Positions 36,067 to 41,698 of a stretch of DNA of 41,698 nt are shown here, piece by piece. Both the position numbers and the translations under genes were made by a program. The stretch lies in contig CAJNDS010000491.1 in NCBI GenBank assembly GCA_905221605.1, forward strand, positions 904,977 to 946,674, given 5' to 3'. The stretch is from Symbiodinium natans (Eukaryota > Sar > Dinophyceae > Suessiales > Symbiodiniaceae). The notes beneath the pieces are model-generated. The model made no database searches. It was not told where the DNA came from and worked only from the letters and a program-made list of their open reading frames with translations. How positions within the stretch are numbered: the stretch's first letter is position 1; each line of letters begins with the position of its first letter.

Positions 36067-36300
36067 TGAGGGTCTGAGGGTTCCCACAACGAATATCGAG
36101 TAGTATTTGTGGTATGTAATTAACTAGGGGTGTAGCCACATGTCGGGAAGCTGCCAATAAACTTTGGCTTGGTCGTATGGAGGCCCGAACACTACGCTGT
36201 TGTGACCTTTTAGAACTAAGCCCTTTAACACCTTTGAAACCCCTAAGAGCACAGAACTGTCTCAACTAAACCCGAATTCCAAACCTTCAGCCTGAAACCT

Positions 36301-36545
36301 GAAGCCTTAAACCCTGAACCCTAAACCCTAAACCCTAAACCCCAAACCCCAAACCCCAAACCCTAAACCCTAACCCTAAACCCTAAACCACCTTAAGCCT
36401 TAAGCCAAAAGCCTTGCAGGTGGCCGCCCGCCTCTGCGGCTTGCACCTCGTAGGCAGGGCTCACTGGGAGCCCGACATCCCTGTGCATGAGCCCCCAGAT
36501 ATGCTCGTTGTAAGGTTTAGGGTTTAGGGTTTAGGGTTTAGGGTC
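36301..36545. repeat. Telomere-type pair enclosing a coding-like segment
   Basis: C-rich units (36301-36391) and five G-rich units (36513-36545) flank about 120 bp. One frame is open throughout, with KALQVAARLCGLHLVGRAHW followed by EPDIPVHEPPDMLVV. It strongly resembles an exon in composition, but I cannot name the protein. Confidence 0.6.
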
Positions 36546-36858
36546 TCAAAGTTGGGTGAACGATTCCTGGTTTGCTTTGTGGTTTGCTCGCGGGTGTTCA
36601 GTAGATCATGAAATCGGTGCGTGCGCCTGCAACAGTAGATCTACTCGGAATGTGTAGTAATTGTAGTCCTCGAATCTATCAGTCCTTTAGGGTTGCGGGT
36701 GGCGATAGATGCGCGGTCGTTGCGTTGGCCTAGGCGGAATTGCCTGCTCTGTAGGACAAACCGACAATTCGGCCTGGGCTATTTTGAGTATGGAGTCTGG
36801 TGCTCGGTGGGGTGGTGGTTGTGGTGGCGGCGGCGGCGGCTGTGTCTGATCCACATGG
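36546..36858. other. Single-copy-looking DNA, nothing recognised
   Basis: A GGT/GGC-rich simple-repeat patch lies at 36808-36842. Open frames on both strands cross it and are not credible. Confidence 0.35.
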
Positions 36859-36960
36859 GTTGGGATGTTCCCCCTTGTACGAACAGTCCTTAATCGGGAC
36901 TATAGTACCCCCGTTGCAGTCCTTATTAAGGACTGTTAGTATAAGGCATAACATCCCAAC
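36859..36960. repeat. MITE-like element, family A, copy 1
   Basis: The terminal inverted repeats are GTTGGGATGTTCCCCCTTGTAC (36859-36880) and the complement of GTATAAGGCATAACATCCCAAC (36939-36960). A second internal inverted pair, ACAGTCCTTA / TAAGGACTGT, lies inside. The 102-bp unit has no coding capacity. A second copy is at 38603-38671 and a partial one at 4443-4493. Confidence 0.75.
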
Positions 36961-37696
36961 ATATGGGCGACAATCGAGGCTACTAATTAGCTTTCGTTGT
37001 TCTCGCAAAGCCAAGTGAAACATCTTGGGTGCTAATTTCATTCCTGCTTTGGTGATTTAGAATCCACGTTTGCTTTCTTATTCACATTTATTTTGTCTGT
37101 CTTTGCCTTTGCGCAACATTTATATTCCGATTTATGGACTCGGGTTTAGGGTTGAGGGCCTGAGCCCCACACCTAAAGCCTTGATGAAGGACAAATGAAA
37201 GCTGCCTGTGCTGGTGACTTGGACAAGGCCTGTCTGAGGTCTTCTGTCAAATGCCGTTGGGGTATCGGTGTTTTGTGGCTTGCTTGTTTTAGCGGCTTGG
37301 GGCTTTGAGGCTTACAGTTTGGGGGGTTTGGAGGTTCAGGGCTTGAGGTTTAAACCCTAAACCCGCCTGAAATCCTTTAACTTTCGGCTTAGGGGATTCG
37401 AGGTATTTACCCTAAACCCTAAACCCCAAGAGCCCTATAAACCCTGCTAGACTAAACCCCGATGAGCTCTGGAGTGAAGGGCATCCAGTAGTGCCTGTAT
37501 TCCTCTGGGCGAGGTTTACGGTTTAGGGGTTTAGAGGTGTAGGGGTTTAGGGGTTTAGGGGTTGAGGGGTTGAGGGGTTTTGGGTTTACTGTTTGCTGGT
37601 TTAGGGCTGAGAGTTTAGGTTTATTGGTTAGGGTTTAGGGGTTGAAGGAGGTTCCCTCAGGAACCTCACTGAATGGTTGCCTCCGTTGCAACACAT
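36961..37696. other. Unassigned DNA, then degenerate telomere-like DNA
   Basis: The first 180 bases are AT-richer and single-copy-looking. From 37320 to 37640 GGGTTTAG variants prevail. No gene is seen. Confidence 0.4.
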
Positions 37697-37733
37697 GAGA
37701 ACCCTAAACCCTAAACCCTAAACCCTAAACCCA
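37697..37733 (-). repeat. Telomere-type array, C-rich strand
   Basis: Five CCCTAAA units. Confidence 0.85.
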
Positions 37734-37814
37734 GGCTGAAGAGTTCAGCTCCTAGAAGCTAGAACCCCCCCTAAATAGCCCAGAGGAGCCCATCCTCAAA
37801 AGATGAAGACTCGT

Positions 37815-37929
37815 ACCCCTAAGGTTGTACCCCTACAGGTTCCCCTTAAGATCCTCCTAAGATGGCCCCTATACTACCTTAAGGCTCTCCAAAAAGGTCT
37901 CTAAGACCCAAGGGTACAACCTTAAGGGT
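37815..37929. repeat. 115-bp foldback element
   Basis: ACCCCTAAGGTTGTACCCCT at the left pairs with AAGGGTACAACCTTAAGGGT at the right. The interior also contains CCTTAAGATCC / CTACCTTAAGG segments. Confidence 0.65.
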
Positions 37930-38251
37930 CCAAGGGAAGACGCCTGGGCATCCGCACGAAAGATGACAGCTCGGCAATTGTCCTGTACTTGTCAGAGCTT
38001 TAGGGTTTTGGGTTTGAGGTTTGGGGTTTTGGCTTTCTTTTTTGCGGTTTAGGGTGTAGTAGGCGGTTTAGGTTTAGGCTTTAGGGTTCAAGGTTTAGGG
38101 GTTTCGTTGCATGGCTTTGGGCTTTTAGGCGGTTTAGGGTTTAGTGGGTCGGGTTGAGGGTGCTCTCTCAAGCCCTTCACCCGAGACCCTGAGCCCTTCA
38201 CCGCGAATCCAAAGCCCTAGAAAGCCTTCAGCCTCACCAAGTCATGAAGAT

Positions 38252-38282
38252 TTAGGGTTTAGGGTTTAGGGTTTAGGGTTTC
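38252..38282 (+). repeat. Telomere-type array, G-rich strand
   Basis: Four TTTAGGG units. Confidence 0.85.
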
Positions 38283-38410
38283 CCCCTAAAGCCGAAACCC
38301 CACACCCTATACCCTGAACCCTGAACCTCAAGAGGGCCCGGGTGCCCGACACAGCAGAAAGGCATCCCCCTTCCCCCACCAAAAACCCAAATCCAAGGCC
38401 CTAAAGCCCC

Positions 38411-38520
38411 TAATTACTATTACTATTACTACTACTATTGCTATTCCTACTCCTACTCCTATTCCTATTCCTATTCCTATAACTATTACTATTACTGTTT
38501 TTATTACTATTACTATTACA
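38411..38520. repeat. Hexamer minisatellite (TATTAC/TATTCC)n
   Basis: Tandem six-base units alternate ACTATT and CCTATT. The reverse-strand frame across them reads as a Val/Ile/Gly repeat and is not a gene. Confidence 0.85.
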
Positions 38521-38602
38521 TGACCACAAACACGCAGCCCTCCCCCCACTCAGGAGACATAAAACTAAAGCACTTAAAGCCCTTCACCCGAAACCCTTGC
38601 AA

Positions 38603-38671
38603 TGTTCCCCCTTATACTATCAGAGGGGGCACTGCATTTCCTAATAAGGACTCTTGGTATAAGAGGGAACA
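38603..38671. repeat. MITE-like element, family A, copy 2
   Basis: TGTTCCCCCTTATAC (38603-38617) and GTATAAGAGGGAACA (38657-38671) are inverted with one mismatch. The interior CCTAATAAGGACTCTT matches that of copy 1. Confidence 0.75.
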
Positions 38672-38784
38672 TCCCAACCTGTAAGTCCAAACGTCATATA
38701 TTGATAAGAATCCTCTCCCGGAGGTCAAGCGCGTAGTGAAGGTGGAGGCCAGGGTTGAGGGTTTATGGGGTCTGAGGTGTTGTG

Positions 38785-38940
38785 TTGAGGGTTTAGGGTT
38801 TGGGGTTTCGGGTTTAGGGTTTGTTGGGGTTTAGGGTTTGTTGGGGTTTAGGGTTTGTTGGGGTTTGGGGTTTAGGGTTTAGGATTTGTGGTTTAGGGCT
38901 TAGGGATTATTGTTTATTGTTTAGGGTTTAGGGTTTGGGC
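38785..38940 (+). repeat. Telomere-like minisatellite (TTTAGGGTTTGTTGGGG)n
   Basis: A unit of about 17 bp containing TTGTTGGGG is repeated three times near 38816-38868 within G-rich TTTAGGG-type sequence. Confidence 0.75.
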
Positions 38941-39343
38941 AGTTGGCAGCGGTGTGGGGAGAGGTGCGTGGGTTTTTGTTTTATTGTTTTTGGCGGCCGG
39001 TGAGCTTGTGGGGCTTCGAAGCTTGGGCTTGTTCTTTGGGCTTTTTGGGTTTCTTTATGAAGCCAGCCCAGACCAAACAAAGGTTTGGGGTTCAGGGTCT
39101 AGGGTTTTGCAAGAAGATGGCCACTGGGCGCCCGAGTTGAGGGCCTGTCCACTCACTGAAGGACGGAAGCTTGTCAGGGACTGTGCAGTTGAGGTTAGGG
39201 AGCTTTTATCATTACCCTAAGCCCTGAACCCTGAGTATTCATGCATTGCTGTCTTCTGCGGATGCCAGGAAGAAAAGCCCCCGTAGCAGACCAGCAAGCA
39301 CTTCTCTAAGCCTGGGAGATTGGACTTCTAACAATGCAAACCA

Positions 39344-39538
39344 ACCCCTAAACCCTAAACCCTAAACCCATGGGGGGGGACAAAGGGCGTCCACAAACAT
39401 GGGAAGTTAAAGCTTGTCTTTCGATCCTGGAGGCGGACAAGATCAACATCTCAGTGGGCGGACAACAAACAAGTCTGCAACAGACGCTTAGGGTTTAGGG
39501 TTGAGGGTTTAGGGTCTAGGGTTTAGGGTTTAGGGTTA
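39344..39538. repeat. Telomere-type pair enclosing a coding-like segment
   Basis: C-rich units (39344-39370) and G-rich units (39488-39538) flank about 118 bp. One frame is open for about 29 codons, with KACLSILEADKINISVGGQQ, ending at the TAG of TTTAGGG. No family is recognised. Confidence 0.5.
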
Positions 39539-39542
39539 AGGG

Positions 39543-39731
39543 GTGAGGCAGGGCGACGGTGAAGGGGAAGAATTCCCCTCTGATGCCGGGGCATTCATGG
39601 CCGACACGTACATCTGGCAACTCGGCCCGGACCGCTTCCAAACCCACCTCCGGCAGGTAGAGAAAAGCCTGGGGACGATGGGCTCCATGTCCAAAAACCC
39701 TAAGTCGTATCAAGCCCTCAACACTTCTTAA
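39543..39731 (+). other. Coding-like fragment following a G-rich array
   Basis: One frame is open for 62 codons; its first ATG is at 39597. It encodes FMADTYIWQLGPDRFQTHLR followed by QVEKSLGTMGSMSKN and ends in TAA inside CCCTAAA-type DNA. The composition is protein-like in this frame only. No family is recognised. Confidence 0.3.
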
Positions 39732-39832
39732 AGCCCTAAACCCTACACCCTCCAAAACCTAAACCCGAAACCCTCAAGGCCCTAAACCAACACCCTAGGC
39801 CCTCTGAGCCCGAAACAACCCCGACAAGTTCC

Positions 39833-39965
39833 CTTTGTGGTGCTTTTCTGTAACTTTAGATCCTTAGCCTTTTTGGGTTTATTGGGTTTCTTAATTTAAA
39901 CAGGCAGCCAAAAGTTTAAACCCTAAACCCTAAACCCTAAACCCTAGACCCTCCTGAGTGCAGCC
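39833..39965 (+). repeat. Dispersed repeat B, copy 3, interrupted by a telomere-type array
   Basis: CTTTGTGGTGCTTTTCTGTAACTTTAGATCC to CAGCCAAAAGTTTA matches copy 2. Four and a half CCCTAAA units then occupy the place of the T-rich segment AGTTTTTTGCT, and the repeat resumes with CCCTCCTGAGTGCAGCC. Confidence 0.75.
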
Positions 39966-40435
39966 AAGTTCCCATGCGCCAGGGCTTCGTCAGCTCAACT
40001 GCGGAGTTCACCGACCATCCGCAGGCAGTCTTGGGACACGCTGCGTAAGAATTTGCGGGAGGGTTAAGGGTTTAGGGTTTAGGGTATTTAGGGTATTTAG
40101 GGTTTGAAGGGTATAGGGTGCAAGGCTTAGGGCTGGGAGGGTTTACGGTTTGGGTTGTAGAGGGTTTAGGGGTTTAAGGTCTGGGGTTTAGAGGGTTCTT
40201 CCTGGCTTCTTCAGGGTTTATATACGGGGGTGACTTGCCAGGAGCGGGATGGTCCTCGAAAGGGCGTTTAGATTTGTTGGGGGCCTCAGACTCTCAACCC
40301 ATTAAAGTCCCTGAGCCTAAAATGTTGAGGGTTTAGGGTTTAGGGGTTTGGGTCCTAAACCCTTGACAACTTGAAACCCTAAACCACAAACTCTAGAAAC
40401 CCTTGGGCCCTTTGTGTGGCTCTGTTTATAGGGAT

Positions 40436-40515
40436 CCGAAGTATGGGCCCTTGTTATGTATAGTGCAAGGCAAGGGTCGTATAACAAGGGACCCAAATGA
40501 AGGGTCCATACTTGG
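40436..40515. repeat. 80-bp foldback element
   Basis: CCGAAGTATGGGCCCTTGTTAT at the left pairs with ATAACAAGGGACCC and GGGTCCATACTTGG at the right. The right arm is split by a 7-base insertion. Confidence 0.65.
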
Positions 40516-40599
40516 AACCGGAAATACCGCGGGCCTTAAGCATCAGAATAGAGTATTGCCACAAGGGAATACTATTCGTGGCCCCTACATTTCCTTAGA

Positions 40600-41100
40600 A
40601 CTAAACCCTAAACCCACCCTAAACCCTAAAACCCTAAATCCCTAAAACCCTAAATCCCTAAAACCCTAAAACCCTAAACCCTAAAACCCTTAACACCCTA
40701 AAACCCAAAAACCCTAAAATCCTAAATCCCTAAATCCCTAAAACCCTAAAACCCTAAAGCCCCTAAAGCCCTAAAACCCTAAAACCCTAGAACCCTAGAA
40801 CCCTAAAACCCTAAAACCGAAACAAACCCTAAAACCCTAAAACCCTAAAACCCTAAAACCGAAACAAACCCTAAAACCCTAAAACCCTAAAACCGAAGCA
40901 AACCCTAAAACCCTAAAACTTTCGAACCCTCCCTAAGGTCGTGAACGGCTGCTCGGACTTGCTGGTGGAGGTCTTCGGCCCGGAGGCCGGAGACCCGAAA
41001 AGCTGAGAGCCCTGCAAGAGGGGGTTGACATGAGGGGTGAGGGTTTAGGGTTTAGGGTTTGGGGTTTAGGGGTTTAGGGATTCAGGGTTTAGGGTTTAGG
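40600..41100. repeat. Octamer telomere-like block, RidA-like spacer, G-rich array
   Basis: About 320 bp of CCCTAAAA octamers with CCCTAAAT and CCGAAACAAA variants (40600-40920) are followed by a 118-bp spacer and G-rich TTTAGGG units (41039-41100). The spacer frame reads VVNGCSDLLVEVFG before a TGA, described separately. Confidence 0.75.
40928..41007 (+). pseudogene. Fragment resembling the C-terminal part of a RidA/YjgF protein
   Basis: The open segment VVNGCSDLLVEVFG (from about 40940) is close to the RidA-family block with consensus NGASDLLVEVFG that normally precedes GxHxRSAVG. That second block does not follow; the frame ends in TGA at about 41005-41007. RidA enzymes hydrolyse reactive enamine/imine intermediates. 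The fragment is too short to act and is probably a captured exon piece. The match is from memory of the family and is short. Confidence 0.4.
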
Positions 41101-41151
41101 TCTGAAACCTAGACCCTCAACCCTCAACTCCCTAAACCCCACGCTGCCCCA

Positions 41152-41466
41152 AGCCGGACTTTGAGACATGTCGTGCTTTTCTTGGCTTTTGCACTACTGT
41201 GGCTGAACGCTGCAATTCTGCTGCCTTTGGCTGAGCTCAAGCTTGCTGACAAGCGCTTGAGCGCGTGGCCCATAGAGGTGTATGCGGCGTTCATTGCCAG
41301 ATTCTACGAGGATCACAAGGACTGCTAGAAGGGCCGGGCCGACGTCACCGACTTCCAGCCTACGGCGTGGGCATTCCAATGTGCTTGGACGGTACCCAAG
41401 ATGTTCAGCAAGTTGCGAAACAAAGTGGTGAGAGACGAGATGCTGGTGCTCGAGAACCTGTGTTAG
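41152..41466 (+). pseudogene. Coding-like remnant with an internal TAG
   Basis: A single frame is open from 41152 to 41466 except for a TAG at 41326-41328. The first part starts with a hydrophobic stretch (VVLFLAFALLWLNAAILLPL), then EVYAAFIARFYEDHKDC. The second part reads FQPTAWAFQCAWTVPKMF and KLRNKVVRDEMLVLENLC, also protein-like in the same frame. It has no ATG at a sensible place and sits between telomere-type blocks. It is probably a decayed or partial exon. The hydrophobic start could be a membrane segment. Confidence 0.4.
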
Positions 41467-41698
41467 GGTGTACCCATGCCTCGACCCCTAAACCCTGAAC
41501 TCTTCAAACCCGAGCCCTAAACCGCAAACCCTAAGCCCGTCAAACCTTAAACCCTCAACCCTTCAGACCCTAAACCCTAAGCCCTAAGCCCTAAACCATC
41601 CTAAACCCTTAAACCCCCAAAAACAGAGCAAAGGTATCGGAAGGCCTTCGTCGAGTTTGTGAGTTTTTTTTTTTTTTTTGGGGGGGGGGGGGGGGGGG
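41467..41698. repeat. Degenerate C-rich telomere-type repeats ending in T and G runs
   Basis: CCCTAAA and CCCTAAG variants run to about 41620. The window ends in about 16 T residues followed by about 19 G residues. Such a homopolymer end is often where an assembly breaks. Confidence 0.7.

Noticed and set aside
38328-38549. Reverse-strand 73-codon frame rich in Val/Ile/Gly
   Set aside because: It is encoded by the hexamer minisatellite.
1190-41620. The telomere-type arrays as true chromosome ends
   Set aside because: They occur in both orientations throughout with continuous DNA on both sides, so they are interstitial.

Overview
The window looks like nuclear DNA of a dinoflagellate. Three observations suggest this: heptameric TTTAGGG/CCCTAAA telomere-type repeats scattered over almost every kilobase, an almost complete lack of ordinary genes, and one very large Ty1/copia-type LTR retrotransposon whose extra protein domains resemble, from memory, those of dinoflagellate copia elements. 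Plants, green algae and chromerids share the TTTAGGG heptamer, so the assignment is probable, not proven.

Layout. Positions 1-6382 are repeat-rich flank: AT-rich degenerate DNA with five copies of a 36-bp hairpin, a 370-bp inverted array of about 49-bp units, AT microsatellites, and telomere-type arrays. Positions 6383-20022 hold one complete 13.63-kb copia-type element: two identical 144-bp LTRs (6388-6531 and 19874-20017), a 5-bp target-site duplication GTTCG, a possible primer-binding site, a polypurine tract and four coding blocks. Positions 20023-41698 are a mosaic of telomere-type arrays in both orientations, small hairpin (MITE-like) repeats, simple repeats and about a dozen short coding-like fragments without complete genes.

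The retroelement. Gag (coiled coil, copia-type capsid region, SR-rich tail) is in frame 1. Two CCCH zinc fingers and an aspartic protease (DTGS) follow in frame 3. Integrase, reverse transcriptase (YVDD) and RNase H follow in frame 2. Both frame changes are in the -1 direction. The Pro-Pol junction has an in-frame GGGTTTT slippery heptamer, a 9-nt spacer and a predicted hairpin containing the Pro stop. After RNase H, Pol continues into a 2-oxoglutarate/Fe(II) oxygenase-like domain and a Rossmann-like domain with Pro-Cys and Glu-Leu-Pro motifs resembling C5-cytosine methyltransferases. A single in-frame TAG then separates Pol from a further 1307-residue frame with an SGNH-hydrolase-like domain, a KptA/Tpt1-like RNA 2'-phosphotransferase domain, a zinc ribbon and a Trp/Arg-rich tail. 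If both shifts and TAG readthrough occur, one RNA could yield a graded Gag, Gag-Pro, Gag-Pro-Pol, Gag-Pro-Pol-ORF4 series. The cluster of nucleic-acid-modification-like domains is the most novel content here.

The flanks. Many telomere-type arrays are paired as C-rich array, 60-140 bp of non-repetitive DNA, G-rich array. That is how a short linear fragment capped by telomerase at both ends would read. Several of the enclosed segments are open and protein-like, and one resembles part of a RidA/YjgF protein. This suggests exon debris capped and re-integrated, but inverted-repeat elements with telomere-like ends would also fit.
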